This document shows positions 1 through 6,647 of a DNA stretch of 34,236 nucleotides, in pieces. Numbering within the stretch: the stretch's first letter is position 1; each line of letters starts with the position of its first letter. A program made the translations under genes and the position numbers. This DNA comes from JBAXAB01 sp043718245 (GTDB taxonomy: Bacteria > Patescibacteriota > Minisyncoccia > Phycocordibacterales > CAIZLB01): positions 1 to 34,236 of the forward strand of contig JAYSWB010000054.1 in NCBI GenBank assembly GCA_043718245.1, in the 5' to 3' direction. Below the pieces are notes generated by a model. That model saw only the letters and a list, made by a program, of their open reading frames with translations, made no database searches and had not been told where the DNA came from.

Positions 1-93
1 CTCGAATACTACAACAGCAAACGACTACATCTCGGCATCAAACTGAAAACCCCAATGCAATTACTAGCAAAGTGCGTCCAAGGTGTTGACTAG
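1..93 (+). CDS. C-terminal end of an integrase-core transposase (partial)
   Basis: The frame is open from the first base to a TAG at 91-93, giving about 30 residues. It contains YNSKRLHLGIKLKTP, the usual C-terminal end of DDE/rve integrase-core transposases (IS3/IS481-like), with the Y-N-x-x-R-x-H spacing and a following T-P. Only the tail is in the window, so the catalytic DDE residues cannot be seen, nor whether the copy is intact. It points at the end of dnaE (convergent, 9 bases apart). The family call is from motif memory and rests on few residues. Confidence 0.55.
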   Translation, partial: LEYYNSKRLHLGIKLKTPMQLLAKCVQGVD

Positions 94-102
94 ATTACGG
101 GG

Positions 103-3100
103 TTAGTTTAGCCTCTTCACACTATCCGCAATTAAACTCGGACTTCCATTCCTTTTTGAAAACTTTCCCTTAATCACCACACACGATTCCGCAATCAAAA
201 CCGATTTCAATTGTTCATAAGTTTTTGGAAACACAACCACTTCAAGCGATCCTGTTAGATCCGCCACTTTCAAAAACATCATTTTTATCGCCTTATCTTT
301 TTTCGTAGCAATTTCCTTTGCCTCTTCAATAATTCCTGCAATCACATAAGCCGATTCTTCAATGCCGGTTTCTTTTAACTTTTCAATATTTAGTTCTCTT
401 TTAAGTAGAATTTCTCTGTATTTGTCCAGTGGGTGCCCCGAGATATATAGCCCCAAAAGTTCTTTTTCCCACAGCAGGCAGTCGGAGGGTTTTGCAGCTT
501 CAGCAGGTCTTAACTTTAAATGACTTTCTGAACTTCCCATCAGGTCAAAAAATGATCCTTGTTCTTTGTGATGGTTGTCTTGTGACTTATTAAAATCCAA
601 AAGATCAGGAATATTTTCAAGCATCATTCCGCGTTCACCAAAGGCATCCATGGCTCCACACTTTACCAATGACTCTAATGATTTTTTATTTAAATTTCTA
701 TCTCTGACACGATTTAAAAAATCCTCAAGTGATTTAAACTTTCCATTTTTTTCTCTTTCGACAATAATAATATCCGCAATTCCTTCTCCAAAGTTTTTTA
801 TACTGTAAAGTCCGAAACGAATCTTGTCTCCAATAAGTTTATCTTTGTCTGTTTCCATAATTTCTGAAGATGGTGTTCCTTTCACCACCGTAAAGTTTCC
901 AAATGATTCATTGATGTCAGGTGCGAGGACTGGAATTCCCATACGCTTACATTCAGCCACATAAATTGCAATTTCCTCTACATCCCCATGCGTTCCTGTT
1001 AAAATCGCAGCCATGTAAATAGCAGGGAAGTTCGCCTTCATATAAGCGGTTTGATACGCCACGCGTCCGTAACTTGCTGCGTGAGCTTTGTTGAATCCAT
1101 ATGCCTGGAAGGGAACGAAAAGCTCCCACAAGTGATCAGCGAATTTCTTAGTCTGACCATTTTTAATTATCCCCTCGATAAATTTTTCTTTCAAGGCGGC
1201 CATTTCAGCAGGAATCTTTTTACCTACGGCTTTACGGAATTTATCGGCCTCGAGCCAGGTGTATCCGGCTAAGTAGATCGTACAGAACAAGAGGTCATCC
1301 TGGTACACAATCAACCCGTAAGACTGATCAAGGAAAGATTTCATGCGAGGGTCTTCAAACTTTACAAGTGCAGGATTATTTTTTCTTGCGATATAGTCTG
1401 GAATCACTTCCATCGGTCCTGGGCGATAGAGGGCCACCATGGCGTTTATGTCGTGAATAGTGGTTGGCTTCAATTCCTTCAAAAATCGTGTCATGCCAGA
1501 ACCGTTCAACTGGAAAAGCCCTTCGGTTTCTCCCCGAGCGAGCATTTCAAAAGTTTTTTTGTCGTCATACGGAATAGTTTCAAGGTCGACGTATACTCCT
1601 TCAATTTTTTCCACAAGATCAATTGCAAATTTTAATTGCGATAAGTTTTTAAGTCCCAAAAAGTCGAACTTCATAAGTCCTGCATTGTTCTCGTCAATCG
1701 AGTACATATCGTACTGGGTAATAATTCGCCCTTCGCCTTTAGGGTCAAGTTGAAGGGGAGTCACGTCGGTCAGTGGCAGTGGCGAAATCACCACTCCGGC
1801 TGCGTGCACCGAAATGTGTCGTGCGTTTCCTTCAATTTTTTGTGCCATATCCAAAATACTTTTTACGTCTGGATCAGTTTCGTATAACTTTTTAAGTTCG
1901 GGCGTTTGCTTTAGTGCAATTTCAATTGTCATTGGAAAACCTTGTGATCCCATTGGAATCATTTTTGCAATCTGATCTCCCAAAGAATGCGGATGTCTCA
2001 TCGCGCGTGCCACGTCTCTAACCGCACCTCTTGCCATCATGGTTCCGAAAGTTCCAATCTGCGCTACTTTGTCAGACCCATATTTTTTTCGAGAGTATTC
2101 AATCATTTCATCCCGTCGGTTATCGGCAAAGTCCATATCAATATCAGGCGCAGAAGGTCTTTCAGGGTTCAAGAATCGCTCGAAGGGTAGTTTGAATTCA
2201 ATCGGATTCACATTTGTAATTCCAGTTAAATATGTCGTCATCGAACCTGCAACTGATCCTCTAATGTTCGTGAGAATTCCATGATCATGGGCGTACCGAA
2301 GGAGGTCTGCCACGGTTAGAAAGTATGCGGCATAACCTTTGTTTTTAATCACAGTAAGTTCAAACTCAATTCTTTCTTTGACAATATCGGTTAACTCTAC
2401 TTTTCGGGTTTCAAGTCCTGCATAAGTCAAAAACCGTAATTCCTCATCTGGTGTGCGCCCGCTCTCCACGGTGAATTCAGGAAAGAGCCACTTACCTAAA
2501 GTGATTTCTAAATTACATTCATCTGCAATTTTTTTACAATTGTCTAATGCTTCTGGAATATCCTTAAAAAATTCTTCTGCAGTTTTTGGTGAGATAAGAG
2601 AGAAGTCAGCATCATCATCAAAACTTTTTTCACTAAATTCATTTTGAATTGCAACTACAGTGTTTCGAGCCAGCTTGTCTTCTTTTTCCAAGTAATAAAC
2701 ATCATGGGCCGCAACCAGTGGAATATTATTTTCTCTGGCATATGTCACAATTTTCCTCATGTTTTCCTCATGTCCTTGAACTTCTGGGTGGTGGGTGAGT
2801 TCTAGGTAAAAATCAGCTCCATATATCTTCTTATAAAAATCAGCCAACTCCAAAGCTCGCTCCTTATTATCTCCCTTAATTGCAATTGCCAAATCACCGC
2901 TAAAAGATGGCACGATACAAATTAAACCCTCGTGATATTTTTCAATTAATTCCTTATCAATTCTTGGCTTGTAATAAAAACCGTCCAAATTGGATTCGGT
3001 CACAAGCTTTAATAAATTTTTATATCCAACTAAATCTTTCGCAAGTAAAACCAGTCTTGTACGTTTGTTATCAATCCTCGATTCTTTATCGTGCCGAGTT

Positions 3101-3321
3101 CGAATTGCAACATAAAAATCCACTCCAACAATCGGCTTGATTTCTTTCTTCTTACATTCTTTATAAAAATCAATAACACCGTACATGTTTCCAGCATCGG
3201 TCAATGCAATTGAGGTGAAGCCTTTTTTAACAGCGGCACCTACAAGATCCTCAATTTTAGGCAAAGCCTGAAGCAGGCTGTAATGACTATGGGTGTGTAG
3301 GTGCGTAAAGCGAGATTTCAT
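103..3321 (-). CDS. dnaE: DNA polymerase III alpha subunit (replicative polymerase)
   Basis: 1072 aa. This is the catalytic subunit of the replicative polymerase. The order is a PHP domain (about 1-210), the C-family polymerase core, a helix-hairpin-helix region (about 860-910) and an OB fold at the C-terminus. Catalytic aspartates are visible as PDIDMDF (D393, D395) and KFDFLGL (D553). E. coli DnaE is about 1160 aa; this one stops right after the OB fold, so the C-terminal tau-binding region seems absent. In the PHP domain the first motif is complete (HLHTHSHYS) but later metal ligands look lost (TDAGN instead of TDHGN, GVDFY instead of GCEVY, HDVYY instead of NDxHY), so PHP nuclease activity is doubtful. 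The start is the ATG at 3319-3321. No Shine-Dalgarno is seen; a small GAGAG/CTCTC hairpin lies at 3330-3348 just upstream. It is divergent from rnhB. Confidence 0.97.
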   Translation of the reverse strand: MKSRFTHLHTHSHYSLLQALPKIEDLVGAAVKKGFTSIALTDAGNMYGVIDFYKECKKKEIKPIVGVDFYVAIRTRHDKESRIDNKRTRLVLLAKDLVGYKNLLKLVTESNLDGFYYKPRIDKELIEKYHEGLICIVPSFSGDLAIAIKGDNKERALELADFYKKIYGADFYLELTHHPEVQGHEENMRKIVTYARENNIPLVAAHDVYYLEKEDKLARNTVVAIQNEFSEKSFDDDADFSLISPKTAEEFFKDIPEALDNCKKIADECNLEITLGKWLFPEFTVESGRTPDEELRFLTYAGLETRKVELTDIVKERIEFELTVIKNKGYAAYFLTVADLLRYAHDHGILTNIRGSVAGSMTTYLTGITNVNPIEFKLPFERFLNPERPSAPDIDMDFADNRRDEMIEYSRKKYGSDKVAQIGTFGTMMARGAVRDVARAMRHPHSLGDQIAKMIPMGSQGFPMTIEIALKQTPELKKLYETDPDVKSILDMAQKIEGNARHISVHAAGVVISPLPLTDVTPLQLDPKGEGRIITQYDMYSIDENNAGLMKFDFLGLKNLSQLKFAIDLVEKIEGVYVDLETIPYDDKKTFEMLARGETEGLFQLNGSGMTRFLKELKPTTIHDINAMVALYRPGPMEVIPDYIARKNNPALVKFEDPRMKSFLDQSYGLIVYQDDLLFCTIYLAGYTWLEADKFRKAVGKKIPAEMAALKEKFIEGIIKNGQTKKFADHLWELFVPFQAYGFNKAHAASYGRVAYQTAYMKANFPAIYMAAILTGTHGDVEEIAIYVAECKRMGIPVLAPDINESFGNFTVVKGTPSSEIMETDKDKLIGDKIRFGLYSIKNFGEGIADIIIVEREKNGKFKSLEDFLNRVRDRNLNKKSLESLVKCGAMDAFGERGMMLENIPDLLDFNKSQDNHHKEQGSFFDLMGSSESHLKLRPAEAAKPSDCLLWEKELLGLYISGHPLDKYREILLKRELNIEKLKETGIEESAYVIAGIIEEAKEIATKKDKAIKMMFLKVADLTGSLEVVVFPKTYEQLKSVLIAESCVVIKGKFSKRNGSPSLIADSVKRLN

Positions 3322-3398
3322 ATTATTTGGAGAGTTTTTTGTGCTCTCATGCGGTAGTTGTTTTGATAAACAAGCACCATTAAACCTGATAGAATCAT

Positions 3399-3404
3399 TA
3401 TATA
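3399..3404 (+). promoter_or_regulatory. -10 element of rnhB, placed for a leaderless start
   Basis: TATATA ends exactly 6 bases before the rnhB ATG at 3411, so a normal sigma-70 start would fall on the A of the start codon. No clear -35 is visible. See the finding on leaderless promoters. Confidence 0.45.
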
Positions 3405-3410
3405 CATTTT

Positions 3411-3986
3411 ATGAGAATCTTCAAATGGCAGATTGGAATAGATGAGGCTGGAAGGGGGCCACTTGCGGGGCCTGTTTCAGTCGGGGCGGTTACGGTTCCT
3501 TCTAACTTCGACTTTTCTATTTTCAAGAATTTAAAGGACAGTAAGAAGTTGTCCGAAGCTAAAAGAGAAGAATTTTTTGAAGTTATAAAAGAGAAAATAA
3601 AGTATGAAGTTGTTATGGTTTCAAATAAAATTATCGATAAAAAAGGGATTTCGTACGCGATTAAGTTTTCTATTAAAACTCTTCTTGAAAAATTAAATCC
3701 AAATATTAAAAACACTAAAGTTTTCTTAGACGGATCCCTTAAAGCACCTGAAGAATTCACCCAAGAGACTATTGTAAAAGGGGACGAGAAAATCCCAGCA
3801 ATTTCTCTCGCTTCTATAATGGCCAAAGTTACGAGAGACAGATACATGAAGAAAATCTCAAAAAAGTATTCACTTTTTGATTTTCATGTGCATAAGGGGT
3901 ACGGTACGAAAAAACATATTCAGGCGATTAAAACCTACGGTCCATGCGACTTGCATCGTAAAACCTTCATCTCAAGGATAATTTAA
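3411..3986 (+). CDS. rnhB: Ribonuclease HII
   Basis: 191 aa, normal length for the family. It removes RNA from RNA-DNA hybrids and single ribonucleotides from DNA. The four acidic metal-binding residues can be read: D11 and E12 in GIDEAGRGPLAGP, D107 in VFLDGS and D143 in VTRDRYM; the C-terminal KGYGTKKH motif is also present. The ATG at 3411 starts 10 residues before the first catalytic Asp, as expected. It is divergent from dnaE across about 90 bases. There is no Shine-Dalgarno; the -10-like TATATA 6 bases upstream suggests a leaderless mRNA. Confidence 0.96.
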   Translation: MRIFKWQIGIDEAGRGPLAGPVSVGAVTVPSNFDFSIFKNLKDSKKLSEAKREEFFEVIKEKIKYEVVMVSNKIIDKKGISYAIKFSIKTLLEKLNPNIKNTKVFLDGSLKAPEEFTQETIVKGDEKIPAISLASIMAKVTRDRYMKKISKKYSLFDFHVHKGYGTKKHIQAIKTYGPCDLHRKTFISRII

Positions 3987-4074
3987 CTTTTCTTAATGAA
4001 TATTAGCCTTTGATTTTATACACTAGAATTAGGTCGAAAATTTATTTGCAATTTCTAATATTATCTCTACAATT

Positions 4075-4347
4075 ATGTTAATGGCAATCAAACCAAAAAT
4101 AAGAATAAGTCTGTCGGTAGACAAGGATACTAGCGACATACTCACTGTGTTAGCAAAAAAGGCCGGCAAGCCAGTCGCTAGCAAGGTTTTAGACATGGTT
4201 GAATTTGCTCTCGAATGCGAGGAAGACAGAATCCTTGGCTTGCTTGCGGATAAAATAGTTAAAGAGAATAAAAAACCCCATCTTTCACATGAGGAATTCT
4301 GGAAACAAGTCGAAAAGCAGCAAAAACGAAGAAAAAAGCGAAAATAA
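4075..4347 (+). CDS. Putative antitoxin of a RelBE-type pair
   Basis: 90 aa. The N-terminal stretch (IRISLSVDKDTSDILTVLAKK, residues about 9-29) looks like a ribbon-helix-helix segment, which in such pairs binds the operator, followed by a helical acidic region and a very basic Lys/Arg tail (RRKKRK). The next gene overlaps its 3' end by 59 bases and encodes a clear RelE-fold toxin, so an antitoxin role is inferred mainly from position and size. The start may be the ATG at 4075 or the one at 4081. It lies in the gap between rnhB and rpmF. Confidence 0.6.
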   Translation: MLMAIKPKIRISLSVDKDTSDILTVLAKKAGKPVASKVLDMVEFALECEEDRILGLLADKIVKENKKPHLSHEEFWKQVEKQQKRRKKRK

Positions 4348-4621
4348 TTTTTGGAAAATAGAATATGAAGAAAGGGTTGTAAAATTTCTCGAAGTTGTAA
4401 GCCCAGATATAACTGCTCGCTTGAAGAATTCTATAGAGTTCAAACTTGCTCGAAATCCTGAAATTTATGGCATACCTCTCCGAGGCCCGTTTAAAGGTTA
4501 CTATAAATTCAGAATTGGAGATTATCGGTCAATTTTTTCAATAAATGGCAACATTATATTGCTGGTGGTTCTAATCGCTCACCGTAAAAATGTATATGGC
4601 AAGTTTAAGTCCCTACTATAA
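4289..4621 (+). CDS. RelE/ParE-family toxin
   Basis: 110 aa. From residue about 22 on it follows the RelE/ParE fold: WKIEYEERVVKFL at the N-terminal strand-helix, then LRGPFKGYYKFRIGDYRSIF and a final strand with IAHRKNVYGK. RelE-type members are ribosome-dependent mRNA interferases; which activity this one has cannot be read. The first 21 residues (Lys/Ser/Asn-rich) come from the overlap with the antitoxin frame. No ATG, GTG or TTG lies between 4289 and the conserved WKIEY, so the 59-base overlap appears real and implies translational coupling. No Shine-Dalgarno precedes the ATG. Confidence 0.8.
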   Translation: MRNSGNKSKSSKNEEKSENNFWKIEYEERVVKFLEVVSPDITARLKNSIEFKLARNPEIYGIPLRGPFKGYYKFRIGDYRSIFSINGNIILLVVLIAHRKNVYGKFKSLL

Positions 4622-4625
4622 CCCA

Positions 4626-4653
4626 TTGCCATCCTCCTTAAAATCTGTATAAT
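4626..4653 (+). promoter_or_regulatory. rpmF promoter
   Basis: TTGCCA (4626-4631), 16 bases, TATAAT (4648-4653). The -10 ends 9 bases before the ATG of rpmF, so the mRNA would have almost no leader. It begins just after the toxin stop codon at 4619-4621. Confidence 0.75.
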
Positions 4654-4662
4654 ATCCCCACT

Positions 4663-4902
4663 ATGGTAAACCACATGCGACACACCCGGGGCCACACCGG
4701 AAACCGACGAAGTCACCACGCTCTCACAACAACGAGCGCAGTTCTCTGCGGTACTTGCGGCGCTCCCAACCGAAAGCACGTTATTTGTGCTAACTGCGGG
4801 TTTTATAAAGGCAGAGATGTATTAGGCAAGACAAAGAAGACAGATAAAAAGGAGGCAAAATCAGCAGGGAAGGCCCCTCGATCTAAAAAGGCTAAGAAAT
4901 AA
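4663..4902 (+). CDS. rpmF: Large ribosomal subunit protein bL32
   Basis: 79 aa. The bL32 core RRSHHAL (residues 15-21) is followed by a zinc ribbon with C29, C32, C42 and C45 (CGTC and CANC) and FYKGRDVL. The N-terminus differs from the usual VPKRRTS form (MVNHMRHTRGHTGN), and a Lys/Ala-rich basic tail follows the core. It has its own promoter and a terminator directly downstream, so it seems to be a single-gene unit. Confidence 0.93.
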   Translation: MVNHMRHTRGHTGNRRSHHALTTTSAVLCGTCGAPNRKHVICANCGFYKGRDVLGKTKKTDKKEAKSAGKAPRSKKAKK

Positions 4903-4912
4903 TTTAACAAAA

Positions 4913-4937
4913 CAGCACCCCAACAAGGGTGTTTTTG
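4913..4937 (+). terminator. rpmF terminator
   Basis: Short stem CACCC (4916-4920) / GGGTG (4927-4931) followed by five T, 14 bases after the rpmF stop. Confidence 0.7.
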
Positions 4938-4938
4938 T

Positions 4939-4967
4939 TTGCAAACTTTTAAAAAGACGTATAGAAT
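4939..4967 (+). promoter_or_regulatory. Promoter of the nusB-NUDIX gene
   Basis: TTGCAA (4939-4944), 17 bases, TAGAAT (4962-4967), about 20 bases before the ATG at 4988. It starts inside the T-run of the rpmF terminator. Confidence 0.7.
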
Positions 4968-4987
4968 ACTCCTTGTAAGAACCTTAT

Positions 4988-5896
4988 ATGGCAAACCGGC
5001 ATTTATCACGTTCAATAGCAATGCAGTCACTCTTCGAATGGGATTTCCGTTCGATGCCGGACTTGTCCATGGATGAGGTTATTTCTCGAAACACCGAAGA
5101 GTTCGCACCAGGCGTCAGCGACACTAGTTTTACTAAAAAAATTGTTGATGGGGTTCTCACTAAAAAAACCGACATAGATTCTATAATTGAAAAAGCAGCA
5201 CCAGAATGGCCAGTGGCCAAAATTGCAATTGTAGACAGAAATGTTCTACGTGTTGGTCTATACGAATTACTTTTCGCAGACAAAAAAGAAGTTCCGGCCA
5301 AAGTCGCCATCAACGAAGCGATTGAACTTGCAAAAACTTTTGGGGGAGAAACCTCAGGAAAATTTGTAAACGGAGTTTTGGGTGCAGTCTACAAAGAAAT
5401 GGGCGAGCCAGGAAAGGACGAAGTTTCTCCACGAAAGATCCGCGAAGCAAAAATGAATATTCCGTTTGAACAGATGCCGATTAAGGTTTTGGGCGGTGCA
5501 GTAGTTTACGCGAAACATGAAGGTGAAGTTTATTTGGCACTTGTGCACGATGTTTTCGGGCATTGGACTTTGTCTAAAGGAAAGCTGGAACCAGGAGAAG
5601 ATGTGCAGGCTGGTACGATTCGTGAAATAAAAGAAGAGATGAATGTTGACATTACTATCGAAGAAGAGCTCGCAAAAAACGAATATGTCGCATCGCACCC
5701 AGAAGAAGGCAAGATCAGAAAACAAGTAACCTATTTCTTGGCCTCTGGACCTTATCAGGATTTGAAACTCGGCGACAGTGGAGGGCTCGACGATGCCAAA
5801 TGGTTCAAACTGCAGGAAATTTTGACCCTAAATTTTTATAGTGATATTCTTCCGATCGTGACAAAGGCCATTCAAATTCTCTTGAAAAAAGGCTAA
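4988..5896 (+). CDS. nusB: NusB-like antitermination factor fused to a NUDIX hydrolase domain
   Basis: 302 aa. Residues 1 to about 140 are an all-helical NusB domain (start MANRHLSRSIAMQSLFEWDF; later VDRNVLRVGLYELLF, VAINEAIELAKTFG and KFVNGVLGAVYKE). NusB binds boxA RNA with NusE/S10 in rRNA antitermination. Residues about 162-300 form a NUDIX fold with the box G198-x5-E204-x7-R212-E213-x2-E216-E217; the usual Gly before the last hydrophobic is N219. The preceding strands (GGAVVYAKHEGEVYLALV) and FGHWTLSKGKLEPGE fit diadenosine-polyphosphate or (d)NTP hydrolases. The substrate cannot be told. There is no stop or frameshift between the domains, so this is a real single-frame fusion. rnc follows 24 bases downstream. 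Confidence 0.9.
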   Translation: MANRHLSRSIAMQSLFEWDFRSMPDLSMDEVISRNTEEFAPGVSDTSFTKKIVDGVLTKKTDIDSIIEKAAPEWPVAKIAIVDRNVLRVGLYELLFADKKEVPAKVAINEAIELAKTFGGETSGKFVNGVLGAVYKEMGEPGKDEVSPRKIREAKMNIPFEQMPIKVLGGAVVYAKHEGEVYLALVHDVFGHWTLSKGKLEPGEDVQAGTIREIKEEMNVDITIEEELAKNEYVASHPEEGKIRKQVTYFLASGPYQDLKLGDSGGLDDAKWFKLQEILTLNFYSDILPIVTKAIQILLKKG

Positions 5897-5920
5897 TTTT
5901 ATTGTACTATACGGCTACTT

Positions 5921-6607
5921 ATGGATTTTTCAGTTTTCGAAAAAAGCATCAATATTAAGTTCAAAGACCCCGAGCTTTTAAAGCAGGCGTTTACTCACCG
6001 CTCATATTTGAATGAGCACAAGGGTTCCAAAATGGAACATAACGAACGTCTCGAATTTTTAGGAGATGCGGTTTTAGAATTAGCTGTAACAGATTTCCTT
6101 TATAAAAAATTTCCTAAAAAAAGCGAAGGGGAATTGACCGCGTACAGATCGGCGCTTGTGAATTCTACAACTCTTGCGACAGCTTCAGAAAAACTTAATA
6201 TGAATTCTTTTCTCCTCCTTTCAAAAGGGGAATCAAAAGACACTGGGCGTGCCCGCCAATTTATTTTAGCAAATACTTTTGAATCGGTTCTCGGGTCAAT
6301 TTACCTCGATCAGGGATATGATGTATCAGAAAAGTTTGTTTCAGAAAATCTTTTCCCAATGCTTGATGAAATCCTTCACACAAAATCTTTTATAGATGCC
6401 AAGAGTCAATTTCAGGAACGTTCTCAGGAAAAAGTAGGTATTACACCTGTTTACAAATTGGTAAAAGAAGCCGGACCCGATCACGGCAAGGTATTTACTG
6501 TCGGTGTCTACATTGATGGAGAAATGATTGCTACAGGTGATGGAAAATCTAAACAAGATGCGGAACAGGAGGCGGCGAAGAAGGCGCTGTCTATTAAAGG
6601 ATGGTAG
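5921..6607 (+). CDS. rnc: Ribonuclease III
   Basis: 228 aa, typical length. It cleaves double-stranded RNA in rRNA and mRNA processing. The catalytic domain (1-155) has HNERLEFLGDAVLEL (E42, D49) and ILANTFESVLGSIYLDQG; a double-stranded RNA-binding domain follows (about 160-225: FQERSQEK through KQDAEQEAAKKAL). At the position of the conserved metal-ligand Asp (E. coli D114) there is N118, while E121 is kept. Upstream, TATACG lies 7 bases before the ATG (5908-5913), and TTGAAA (5882-5887) is 17 bases from an overlapping TACTAT (5905-5910). So it may start leaderless or with a tiny leader. smc follows with a 40-base gap. Confidence 0.95.
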   Translation: MDFSVFEKSINIKFKDPELLKQAFTHRSYLNEHKGSKMEHNERLEFLGDAVLELAVTDFLYKKFPKKSEGELTAYRSALVNSTTLATASEKLNMNSFLLLSKGESKDTGRARQFILANTFESVLGSIYLDQGYDVSEKFVSENLFPMLDEILHTKSFIDAKSQFQERSQEKVGITPVYKLVKEAGPDHGKVFTVGVYIDGEMIATGDGKSKQDAEQEAAKKALSIKGW

Positions 6608-6647
6608 GATTTTTTTGATTTTTTCTGTTAGAATAAAAGCATATTTT

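Noticed and set aside
6528..6647. N-terminal extension of smc by 40 codons
   Set aside because: It overlaps rnc, encodes an Arg run from the rnc 3' end, and the canonical SMC N-terminus begins at the ATG at 6648.
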